From contig CAINHL010000034.1 in NCBI GenBank assembly GCA_903848885.1, positions 1 through 45,545 on the forward strand: a DNA stretch of 45,545 nucleotides. Reading direction: 5' to 3'. The stretch comes from an uncultured Actinomycetes bacterium (GTDB lineage Bacteria > Actinomycetota > Acidimicrobiia > Acidimicrobiales > RAAP-2). A model generated the notes under the pieces. The model had not been told where the DNA came from and did no database searches. It worked only from the letters and a program-made list of their open reading frames with translations. Shown here one piece after another: positions 38,127 through 45,545 of this stretch. Position 1 is the stretch's first letter; each line of letters opens with the position of its first letter. The translations under genes and the position numbers were made by a program.

Positions 38127-39164
38127 GTGAGCCAACTACCTACTCCCGTCTCGCTTCGTGTCAAGCCCGGTCCTGGACGACTGGCCGTCACGGGTATCGG
38201 CAACGCCCTGTTGGACGTCATTGTCCGCGACCACGACAACCTGCACGCTCGCTTGGGTTTGACCAAGGGCGCCATGAATCTGGTGGACCTCAACCGCGCT
38301 CACGAGATCTATGACGGGATGGGTCCCACCGTGCAAGTCTCTGGTGGGTCGGTGGCTAACACCATCGCGGGAGTCGCCTCGTTGGGGGGGACGTCCGCCT
38401 TTCTCGGGAAGGTAGGCGCCGATGAATTCGGCGACGTCTTCGCCCACGATCTTCGCAGCTTGGGTGTGGAACTGGGTTTGGCCCGGTCCACGCAGAGTGA
38501 TATTCAAACGGGACGCTGTCACGTTTTCGTGACGGACGACGCGCAGCGAACCATGGCTACCTATTTGGGTGCGGCCAATCAGTTCCAACCCGACGACGTG
38601 GATACCAGTCTGATTGAGCGCAGCGAAATCGTGTACATCGAGGGCTACCTCTTCGATCTCCCGCCGGCTAAAGAAGCTATTCGACGCATCGTGGAAGTGG
38701 CGCACGACTGCGACACTTTGGTGGCCTTGTCATTGTCGGACAGTTTCTGCGTCGAGCGTCACCACCAGGACTTCTTGAAACTGGTGAGCGACGATGTGGA
38801 CGTTCTTTTGTCGAATGAAGGCGAAATTCGTGCCTTGTTCGGTACCTCATCTTTAGAGTCCGCTTTCGCGGCAGTTGACGAACTGGGTGTTCTCACCGTG
38901 GTCACCTGTGGGCCCGCTGGAGCGCAGGTGGGTTCCGTCTCGGGTGTGGTGAGTGTGCCCGCCGCGGACGTGGAGGTGGTGGTGGATCAAAACGGAGCCG
39001 GTGACCTTTTCGCGGCCGGATTCTTATTCGCACTCGCTCTGGGGGCGGACCCCGTAGAAGCGACGGAGTTGGGTTCGATGTGTGCGGGGGAAATTATCAC
39101 GCACCTCGGTGCACGACCCGAAGCCAATCTCGAAGAGATGGCGATGGAGTTTGGGCTTCTCTAA
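38127..39164 (+). CDS. PfkB family carbohydrate kinase (adenosine-kinase-like)
   Basis: AVTGIGNALLDVIV, GGSVANTIAGVASLGGTSAFLGKVGADEFG, DQNGAGDLFAAGFLFALALG. GTG 38127 or TTG 38109 start. Confidence 0.9.
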   Translation: MSQLPTPVSLRVKPGPGRLAVTGIGNALLDVIVRDHDNLHARLGLTKGAMNLVDLNRAHEIYDGMGPTVQVSGGSVANTIAGVASLGGTSAFLGKVGADEFGDVFAHDLRSLGVELGLARSTQSDIQTGRCHVFVTDDAQRTMATYLGAANQFQPDDVDTSLIERSEIVYIEGYLFDLPPAKEAIRRIVEVAHDCDTLVALSLSDSFCVERHHQDFLKLVSDDVDVLLSNEGEIRALFGTSSLESAFAAVDELGVLTVVTCGPAGAQVGSVSGVVSVPAADVEVVVDQNGAGDLFAAGFLFALALGADPVEATELGSMCAGEIITHLGARPEANLEEMAMEFGLL

Positions 39165-39991
39165 AGTCCCTGGGCGTCGAGTTGGGCATCCAAAATTTTG
39201 GTGCGTCGTGTCTCTTCACGCACCCAGTAGGTGGCCACCGGAATGCAGGCCAACAACATCAGCGCGTCGCCACCAATCCACATAATGGAACCTCCGAGGT
39301 GTATGGAATCCATAATCACGCTGCGAGATCCCATGACGTTGTAGCTCGGAAAAGGATTGAAATTGGTCATGTTGAGAGCCAAGCCGGTAATCGTGTCGAC
39401 GGGTACGGCCACCATGACGTACATCAATCGCAGGCCCGGGTTCAAAGAGCAATCTTCTTCGATGGCGAAGGCTTGACGGAAAAAGAGGTACCCCACGAGG
39501 AGAAAGAGAATCTGCTCTGAATGGTGCACCCATTCGTTATTCATCATGACGTTAAAAAAGCTCGTGAGGTGCGTGGCGGGAATGATGGCGGCATAAATGA
39601 TGAAGGCGGCGAGAGGGCTGAGCAGAGCTGTAGCGGGAGCCGAATCGAGGAAACGTCGTAGCCACCCAGGCCCGCGGTGGCGAACGAGATCTAAGGGCGC
39701 GGCGTAGGCCAGGAGGGGAGCGGCCACCATGATGAGCAGGAGGTGCTGAATCATGTGGTCGGAGAACATGGCCATGTCGTAAAAGCCGATGACCGACTGG
39801 GTGGCCAAGAAAGTGACCACGAGACCACCCGTCCAGCACGCGTATCGAACTTTCGGCCAGACTTCGCGACGAGCCAGCCCGAAGTACAGAACTTGTCCGA
39901 CAACCAATAGCAGGCAGGGCCACCAGTTCAAGTGCCACAGATTCAGGTGATGCCACGAAAAGGGCGGTGGGGCGTGCATCATTGACGGCAT
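39161..39991 (-). CDS. CtaG-like cytochrome c oxidase assembly membrane protein
   Basis: MAMFSDHMIQHLLLIMVAAPLLAYAAPL...WVHHSEQILFLLVGYLFFRQAF; caa3_CtaG-type His-rich TM segments. Confidence 0.82.
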   Translation of the reverse strand: MPSMMHAPPPFSWHHLNLWHLNWWPCLLLVVGQVLYFGLARREVWPKVRYACWTGGLVVTFLATQSVIGFYDMAMFSDHMIQHLLLIMVAAPLLAYAAPLDLVRHRGPGWLRRFLDSAPATALLSPLAAFIIYAAIIPATHLTSFFNVMMNNEWVHHSEQILFLLVGYLFFRQAFAIEEDCSLNPGLRLMYVMVAVPVDTITGLALNMTNFNPFPSYNVMGSRSVIMDSIHLGGSIMWIGGDALMLLACIPVATYWVREETRRTKILDAQLDAQGL

Positions 39992-40031
39992 TGCCAACGA
40001 GCCTATGGCAGAAGGATTGGTCACTAGGCTG

Positions 40032-40409
40032 ATGTCCGTGTCCAAATGGTTCTCACCACGCGCCATCGTGATTCATCTACTCCTCCTGGCGTGGCTGGGT
40101 GGCTGTATCGCAGCGTCAATCTGGCAAGTGGGTCGGGCCATCCAAGGTAATTCGCTCAGCTTTTTGTACTCCATCGAGTGGCCGCTCTTCACGGTTCTGG
40201 GAATTCTCGGCTGGTGGGCCTTGCTCCACCTCGACACCATCAGCGACAATCAGATCAAGGCCCGCGCCGATTTTGAAGCGCTGCAACGGCAACGAGCGGC
40301 GGAAGAGCGTGCACGAGCAGCCACGGAAACCGATCCGGAGGTAGCGGCGTACAACGCGCACCTCGAACGAATCTCGCAAGGTCCAAAAAAGAAAATGTGG
40401 GGTCACTAA
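40032..40409 (+). CDS. Small conserved-type membrane protein of unknown function
   Basis: MSVSKWFSPRAIVIHLLLLAWLGGCIAASIWQVGRAI...IEWPLFTVLGILGWWALLHLDT, two TM segments plus a charged tail. Confidence 0.65.
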   Translation: MSVSKWFSPRAIVIHLLLLAWLGGCIAASIWQVGRAIQGNSLSFLYSIEWPLFTVLGILGWWALLHLDTISDNQIKARADFEALQRQRAAEERARAATETDPEVAAYNAHLERISQGPKKKMWGH

Positions 40410-40718
40410 ATGGAAAAGGCCTATACCTGGTATCACCGGCTCTCGCTCGCCGTGGGAACGACTCTGATGATTTTTGTTTTCGTGGCGATTCCTCTTCGCT
40501 ACTTTGCTCATATCCACTGGCCGGACATGATTATCGCCCCACTCCATGGGTACCTCTACCTCGGCTACCTTGCCGCGGCAATGAACTTCTGCTTCAAATT
40601 CAAGGTGAAGTTGCTCGACGCGGTATTGCTCGTCCTGGTCGGCCTCGTACCCGGATTGGTCTTTGTGATGGATCGCCGAATTTTTCGTCATTACGTGAGC
40701 GAACTGGGTATTCAATGA
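40410..40718 (+). CDS. DUF3817-like small membrane protein
   Basis: 102 aa: GTTLMIFVFVAIPLRYFAHIHWPDMIIAPLHGYLYLGYLAAAMNFCFKFK. Confidence 0.75.
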   Translation: MEKAYTWYHRLSLAVGTTLMIFVFVAIPLRYFAHIHWPDMIIAPLHGYLYLGYLAAAMNFCFKFKVKLLDAVLLVLVGLVPGLVFVMDRRIFRHYVSELGIQ

Positions 40719-41584
40719 GCGCTCGTAACCCATGGTTAGAACGGCGGGTGGTGAATTTCGCCCACCAAGGTGGATCATTTGAAGGTCCTTCGTCGACCCT
40801 CTTTGCGATTGGTCAAGCACTCGCCCGAGGCGCTAACGCCATCGAACTGGACATTCACGCCACCAAAGACCGCCAGATTGTGGTGTGTCACGATGAAACC
40901 GTGGACCGCACCACCAACTCGGTAGGTGAAATCTGTAACTTCACGTTGGCGGAGTTGCGTGAAATGGATAATGCCTATTGGTTCATTGAGGGCGCGGCCG
41001 TTACGCCTGGTCGCGACGCGTCGGAGTATCCCTATCGAGGACGAGCTGCTCAGGACCGCCGTTTTGGTATCGCCACTCTCGAAGAAGTTGCGAATGCCTT
41101 TCCGGGCGTGGTGTTGAACATGGATATCAAGCGAACGGCGCCCGAGGTGGAGCCGTACGAAGAACTTCTCTATCGTGAATTGTGTCGGCTCGAACGCCAA
41201 CAGACCGTCATCGTGGCGTCCTTCAGCGATGAGGCGATCGGTGCATTCCGCGCTCTAGCTCCTGATGTCTTGACCTCAGCGGCTACCCAAGAGACGGCCG
41301 CTTTCTATTTTGCCGTCCGTGAGGGAAGCACGCCACCGGAATCACCTGCCTGCGCCCTGCAAGTGCCTGCCAGCTACGGCGAGATTGAGTTAGTAACGGA
41401 ATCCTTCGTTGCGGCCGCTCACAGTGCTGGCATGGCGGTTCACGTGTGGACTATCAACGATAAAACCGAGATGGAGCGACTTATAGATCTCGGGGTAGAC
41501 GGAATCATCAGTGACATACCGTCGACCGTAGCCGAGGTAGTGAAACAACGAAAGTGTGCGTGGAGCGGACGACTGGAGGGCTGA
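40715..41584 (+). CDS. Glycerophosphodiester phosphodiesterase
   Basis: VVNFAHQGGSFEGPSSTLFAIGQALARGANAIELDIHATKDRQIVVCHDETVDRTTN...HVWTINDKTEMERLIDLGVDGIISDIP. ATGA overlap with the preceding gene. Confidence 0.93.
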   Translation: MSARNPWLERRVVNFAHQGGSFEGPSSTLFAIGQALARGANAIELDIHATKDRQIVVCHDETVDRTTNSVGEICNFTLAELREMDNAYWFIEGAAVTPGRDASEYPYRGRAAQDRRFGIATLEEVANAFPGVVLNMDIKRTAPEVEPYEELLYRELCRLERQQTVIVASFSDEAIGAFRALAPDVLTSAATQETAAFYFAVREGSTPPESPACALQVPASYGEIELVTESFVAAAHSAGMAVHVWTINDKTEMERLIDLGVDGIISDIPSTVAEVVKQRKCAWSGRLEG

Positions 41585-41588
41585 GCCC

Positions 41589-41672
41589 TTAGCCGCGACC
41601 GCAGTTCGGCTTCTTACCGTGGTTGGCTTTTTTCTTGGCGCGTAACTTGCGCTTCACGGTCCGCTTTGACAT
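41589..41672 (-). CDS. 27-aa basic peptide, bL37-like 50S ribosomal protein
   Basis: Hand translation of the reverse strand: MSKRTVKRKLRAKKKANHGKKPNCGRG. Basic, with an ANHGKKPN motif resembling mycobacterial bL37 (recalled as ending in AANHGKRPN). Absent from the ORF track because of length. Confidence 0.7.
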   Translation of the reverse strand: MSKRTVKRKLRAKKKANHGKKPNCGRG

Positions 41673-41725
41673 AGGTGACAATGTTAGTGGGAAAGTATCA
41701 CGTAATGCCAAACGAAGGAGTTGAC

Positions 41726-42577
41726 GTGGAAAACAGCGGTGAACTCATTCTCGTGGCTACCCCTATTGGGAATCTTTCGGACGCCAGTCTGCGCATGATT
41801 GAGACCCTCAAAGAAGCCGACGTCGTCTACTGCGAAGACACCCGTCATTCGCGCACCCTGCTGCGCGCTCACCAGATCTCGGCCGCGGGACGTCTGGAAT
41901 CACTGCACGAACACAACGAAGTGGCCCTCTGCGACGTGGTGATCGAACGAGTTCGACGGGGAGAACGAGTGGCCCTCATTACCGACGCGGGGACCCCTGG
42001 CGTGAGTGACCCTGGTTACAAAGTCACCGCCGCGGTGGCCGCGGCGGGCCTACGGGTGACCACAATTCCCGGACCATCGGCCGTGATCGCCGCGCTCAGC
42101 GTGAGTGGTCTGCCGACCGATCGCTTCGTGATGGAGGGCTTCATACCACGCAAAGCCTCCGAGCGAGATGAGCTGTGGGCTCGACTCACCCTCGAGCCCA
42201 GAACCATCATCATGTTCGAATCACCCCAACGTATCGGGAGCTCTCTGATCTCGATGGCACAGGCGTGGGGTGATCGGCGCGTGGTGGTAGCCCGTGAATT
42301 AACCAAGATGCATGAAGAGGTGGTCCGAGGAACTGTCAGCGAACTCGCGCGCCGCTTTTCCGAACAGGACACGCGTGGCGAAATCGTGGTGGTGCTCGAA
42401 GGGGCGGCGGATCGTCCGGCAGCCGATGACGAGACATTGCGCAGTGCTCTTCGCGACGAGTTGGGGAGCGGGCGCTCCTTGCGTGATGCCGCTCGCTCGG
42501 TCGCGGAGTTGTACGAAGTGGCCAACCGGAGGGCCTACGACCTTGCCTTGGAAATTCGCTCGTCGAAGGACGTCTAA
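41726..42577 (+). CDS. rsmI: 16S rRNA (cytidine(1402)-2'-O)-methyltransferase
   Basis: GELILVATPIGNLSDASLRMIETLKEADVVYCEDTRHSRTLL; LITDAGTPGVSDPGY; FVMEGFIPRK. GTG 41726 preceded by aaggag. Confidence 0.93.
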   Translation: MENSGELILVATPIGNLSDASLRMIETLKEADVVYCEDTRHSRTLLRAHQISAAGRLESLHEHNEVALCDVVIERVRRGERVALITDAGTPGVSDPGYKVTAAVAAAGLRVTTIPGPSAVIAALSVSGLPTDRFVMEGFIPRKASERDELWARLTLEPRTIIMFESPQRIGSSLISMAQAWGDRRVVVARELTKMHEEVVRGTVSELARRFSEQDTRGEIVVVLEGAADRPAADDETLRSALRDELGSGRSLRDAARSVAELYEVANRRAYDLALEIRSSKDV

Positions 42578-42594
42578 GTAACTAGCCTGATGGG

Positions 42595-44121
42595 GTGGCT
42601 CGCTTCTACATCACCACTCCTATCTATTACGCCAACGATGCCCCGCACGTCGGGAGCGCCTATTCAACGGTGAATGCAGATGCCCTGGCGCGCTGGCACC
42701 GCTTGAACGGTGACCAGGTGAAATTTGTAACCGGCACCGACGAACACGGACAGAAAGTGGCCGACGCCGCTGCCGCACGCGGGGTGTCACCCTTAGAGTG
42801 GACCACTTCGACCTCGCAGCGTTTTCGTGACGCGTGGGACGAAATCGGCATTAGCTATGACGACTTCATTCGCACGACCGAACCACGGCACCGGGACACC
42901 GTCCAGAAATTCTTGTCCACGATTTACGACAATGGCTACATCTTCAAAGACGTCTATTCCGGTTTATATTGCGTGAGTTGTGAGGACTACTTCACCGAGG
43001 AAGCCAGTAATCAGGGCAACTGCCCGATTCATCACAAGGCCTTGACGCACATGGAAGAAGAAAACTGGTTCTTCCGTCTCAGCGCCTTCGAGGAACGCCT
43101 CCTGACCTATTACGAAGAACACCCGGGCTTCGTTACCCCCGCGACCAAGCGCAACGAAGCACTGGCGTTTATTCGCGGTGGTTTGAAGGACATTTCCATC
43201 ACGCGTTCCTCCATTCAGTGGGGAGTCGAAGTTCCCTGGGACCCGAAGCACGTCTTTTACGTGTGGTACGACGCACTGATCAATTACCTCACCGCCCTGG
43301 GTTACGGGCGTGAGGGTGACGAGACTGCGGAGTGGTGGCCTCATTCGCACCACCTCATTGGCAAGGAAATCATTCGCTTTCACTGCGTGTGGTGGCCCGC
43401 GATGTGCATGGCGGCGGGTATGGAGCCACCCTCGCACGTCCAAGTACACGGCTGGCTGTTAATCGGTGGACAAAAGTTGGGTAAATCCATGGCCCACGAC
43501 GGTGGACTGAAGTTGACCGATATCGCACCGGTCACTTTGACCGACCAATACGGCGTTGACCCCATTCGCTACTACCTGGTTCGCGACACGGCGCTGGGTA
43601 ACGACGGTGAGTTTTCCCTCGAGGGAATCGTCGCGCGGTACAACACCGATTTGGCGAACAATCTCGGCAACCTCGTGGCGCGGGTGGCCACCGTGGTGGG
43701 TTCGAAGTGCGGGGGAGTGAGCCCGGCCCCTTCACCGGCAAGTTCGCTCGCGGGGGACGCGAGTGAAGCCGTAGCCACCGCTACGGCTGCGTGGCAGAAC
43801 TTTGCGCCTCACGCGGCTCTCGAAGCTACGTGGAAACTCATTGGCGCGGCGAATGCCTACCTCGAAACCTGGGCACCGTGGAAGATGGAAGCCGGTCCCG
43901 AGGTCGACATCGTCATGGGCGACGCGTTGGAAGTCATTCGTCACGTGGTCATCATGATTTCTCCGGTAATGCCCAGCACGGCAGCTGAAATTTGGCGGCG
44001 TATTGGTTTGACGGAAATTGACGGGGCTCGTTGGTCGGACTTGGGTTGGGGCCGCTATCCAAAAGGTCGCGACGTGGTGAAGGGGGATCCACTCTTTCCG
44101 AGAATTTCGAGTGACTCGTGA
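42595..44121 (+). CDS. metG: Methionyl-tRNA synthetase
   Basis: FYITTPIYYANDAPHVGSAYSTVNADALARWHRL...FVTGTDEHGQKV; KLGKSMA (KMSKS-like). Confidence 0.96.
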   Translation: MARFYITTPIYYANDAPHVGSAYSTVNADALARWHRLNGDQVKFVTGTDEHGQKVADAAAARGVSPLEWTTSTSQRFRDAWDEIGISYDDFIRTTEPRHRDTVQKFLSTIYDNGYIFKDVYSGLYCVSCEDYFTEEASNQGNCPIHHKALTHMEEENWFFRLSAFEERLLTYYEEHPGFVTPATKRNEALAFIRGGLKDISITRSSIQWGVEVPWDPKHVFYVWYDALINYLTALGYGREGDETAEWWPHSHHLIGKEIIRFHCVWWPAMCMAAGMEPPSHVQVHGWLLIGGQKLGKSMAHDGGLKLTDIAPVTLTDQYGVDPIRYYLVRDTALGNDGEFSLEGIVARYNTDLANNLGNLVARVATVVGSKCGGVSPAPSPASSLAGDASEAVATATAAWQNFAPHAALEATWKLIGAANAYLETWAPWKMEAGPEVDIVMGDALEVIRHVVIMISPVMPSTAAEIWRRIGLTEIDGARWSDLGWGRYPKGRDVVKGDPLFPRISSDS

Positions 44122-44909
44122 GGGGCTGGACCGACGCGCACGCCCATTTGCAAGATCGCTATCTCGGGGACCCCGCCGCATCCGCTGACGTAGCAGCCAC
44201 CTTGGAACGAGCTCTTGCCGCGGGCGTGGATCGGGTCGTGGTGGTCGGCTGTGACCTCGTCACGAGTCACGAAGCCCTCGCTCTTGCGAGTGATCTCAGC
44301 GGAGCGGTCGAAATCTATGCCACGGTGGGCCTCCACCCGCACGACGCCGTGCAAGCAATAGAGCCCATTTTGGAATTAGCCCGCATTGGGCACCCGTCGC
44401 TCGTTGGTATTGGGGAATGCGGACTGGACTATTACTACGAGCATTCCCCCCGAGCGACGCAACGCCAGGCCTTCGCCACGCAGATTTCCCTGGCAAAGGA
44501 GCTGGACCTCGCTCTGGTTATCCACGCCCGTGACGCCTGGGAGGACCTCTGGGCGGTGATGGAGAGCGAAGGTATCCCTGAGCGGACGGTGATTCACTGT
44601 TTCACCGGTGGTGCCGCCGAAGCCGAGCGCTGTCTGGAGATCGGTGCCGATATCTCCATTTCGGGGGTGGTCACCTTCAAAAACGCCACCAATGTGCGTG
44701 AAGCGCTCGCTCATATTCCGCTGTCGCGCCTACATGTCGAAACGGACAGCCCCTTTTTGGCACCCGTGCCGCACCGGGGAGCGACCAACGAGCCGGCCTG
44801 GGTCAGCGTGGTGGGTGACTTCGTGGCGCGGACGCTCGAAATGGACGTGGAGGTCCTCCGCCGAACCACGGTGGAAAACACGGCGCGGTTGTTTCGGCTA
44901 CCCGCTTAA
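44118..44909 (+). CDS. tatD: TatD family metal-dependent hydrolase
   Basis: WTDAHAHLQDRY...GLHPHD...GIGECGLDYYYEHSPRATQRQAFATQISLAKELDLALVIHARDAW...HVETDSPFLAP. GTG at 44118 overlaps the metG stop. Confidence 0.93.
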   Translation: MRGWTDAHAHLQDRYLGDPAASADVAATLERALAAGVDRVVVVGCDLVTSHEALALASDLSGAVEIYATVGLHPHDAVQAIEPILELARIGHPSLVGIGECGLDYYYEHSPRATQRQAFATQISLAKELDLALVIHARDAWEDLWAVMESEGIPERTVIHCFTGGAAEAERCLEIGADISISGVVTFKNATNVREALAHIPLSRLHVETDSPFLAPVPHRGATNEPAWVSVVGDFVARTLEMDVEVLRRTTVENTARLFRLPA

Positions 44910-44982
44910 AAACTTCTTTTATCAGGTAATTTAGTTTCCCCTTTCCCTCCATTTGCCCTCTCGGGGTATCCCGCCTAGCGTT

Positions 44983-45545
44983 GTGAGCGGCCCCGACCCC
45001 GTCGTGGAGCAGTCCCCGGAGAAGGGTGGAGTTCTGAGGACACAACAATTCCAAAGCTGGCGCCGACTGTTTTTGGTCGCCGTAATGGCCGTGACCCCAC
45101 TCGTCGTGTTGGCGGTGACGCGTCAGGCAGACGCCGCCCCACGGCAGAAATCAGTCGCTGCTCCGGTGATGCACCGCACCACGACCACCATCACCCCATT
45201 CGTTGAGGTTCCTCGACCCGTCACGACCGTTCCGGTACGGGCGAATGCCCTCCGTCCGCGGAGTGTTCCGGTCCGCCCTGTCGTGGTTCACCACCCACTC
45301 CCCGTCCGCAAGCCTCCGACGCCGCCGGTCACCACCCCGCCGGTCACCACCCCTCCTGTGACTACCCCACCCGTGACGACCCCACCAACGACCGCGGCGC
45401 CCCGCCCGCACCGCACTGGCCGGGCCACGTGGTACAGCCGACGACCTGGCCTGTGTGCCGTGTCCTATCTGCCGCGGGGAACGCGTATTTGGGTCCGCGA
45501 TCTCGCCACGGGGGCGACCATCACCTGCGTGGTTAATGACACCGA
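44983..45545 (+). CDS. Secreted/anchored Pro-Thr-rich protein with RlpA-like (double-psi beta-barrel) domain, truncated by the window edge
   Basis: Hand translation from GTG 44983: ...WRRLFLVAVMAVTPLVVLAVTRQADAAP...PPVTTPPVTTPPVTTPPVTTPPTT...HRTGRATWYSRRPGLCAVSYLPRGTRIWVRDLATGATITCVVNDT. Not in the ORF track because no stop occurs in the window. Confidence 0.8.
   Translation, partial: MSGPDPVVEQSPEKGGVLRTQQFQSWRRLFLVAVMAVTPLVVLAVTRQADAAPRQKSVAAPVMHRTTTTITPFVEVPRPVTTVPVRANALRPRSVPVRPVVVHHPLPVRKPPTPPVTTPPVTTPPVTTPPVTTPPTTAAPRPHRTGRATWYSRRPGLCAVSYLPRGTRIWVRDLATGATITCVVNDT
45322..45381 (+). repeat. Four tandem 15-bp units encoding PPVTT
   Basis: CCGCCGGTCACCACC / CCGCCGGTCACCACC / CCTCCTGTGACTACC / CCACCCGTGACGACC. 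Peptide identical, later units synonymous-diverged. Confidence 0.9.

Noticed and set aside
38385-38391. G7 run in the PfkB kinase as a phase-variation tract
   Set aside because: Housekeeping-type gene and short run; encodes a conserved Gly-rich stretch. The G8 tract in the glycosyltransferase is the better candidate.
45322-45393. Possible CRISPR-like or VNTR array at the right edge
   Set aside because: Units are contiguous without spacers and are explained as PPVTT-coding repeats.

Overview
45.5 kb chromosomal window from a moderately high-GC bacterium. Gene content and neighbourhoods (metG-tatD-cell-wall protein, bL37-like micro-ORF, actinobacterial GT4/methyltransferase/'prenyltransferase' trio, Thr/Pro-rich linkers) suggest Actinomycetota, possibly Acidimicrobiia (inference). 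Contents in order: (i) 0-9 kb, a visibly more AT-rich surface-polysaccharide block with a multi-TM protein, four family-2 glycosyltransferases, an unknown transferase-like protein and a Wzx/MATE-type flippase, ending next to tRNA-Arg(CCT); (ii) a GH29-type alpha-L-fucosidase and a large secreted subtilase-like protease whose canonical S8 Asp and His motifs are missing and which instead carries a sedolisin-like E-x3-D / SGD / GTS constellation; (iii) pstSCAB with a candidate PHO-box-like 11-nt repeat array and a PstS without a lipobox; (iv) amidase, GNAT, beta-carbonic anhydrase, AhpD-like, YihY/BrkB, P450, NifU-like, MFS and acyl-CoA dehydrogenase genes; (v) a translationally coupled GT4-methyltransferase-toroid ('prenyltransferase') operon facing a run of minus-strand genes (tandem M1 aminopeptidases, TMEM165/GDT1, methyltransferase, Baeyer-Villiger monooxygenase); (vi) PfkB kinase, CtaG, DUF3817, GDPD, a 27-aa bL37-like micro-ORF missed by the ORF track, rsmI, metG, tatD, and a truncated secreted RlpA-like/double-psi-barrel protein at the right edge. 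No CRISPR array, IS element, prophage or rRNA was recognised. The best leads are the S8/S53-hybrid protease, the coupled glycosyltransferase-methyltransferase-toroid operon, the two small unannotated proteins (bL37-like and a 51-aa zinc ribbon), and four convergent gene pairs sharing 4-bp overlapping stop codons. All family calls are from motif recognition only; no searches were run.
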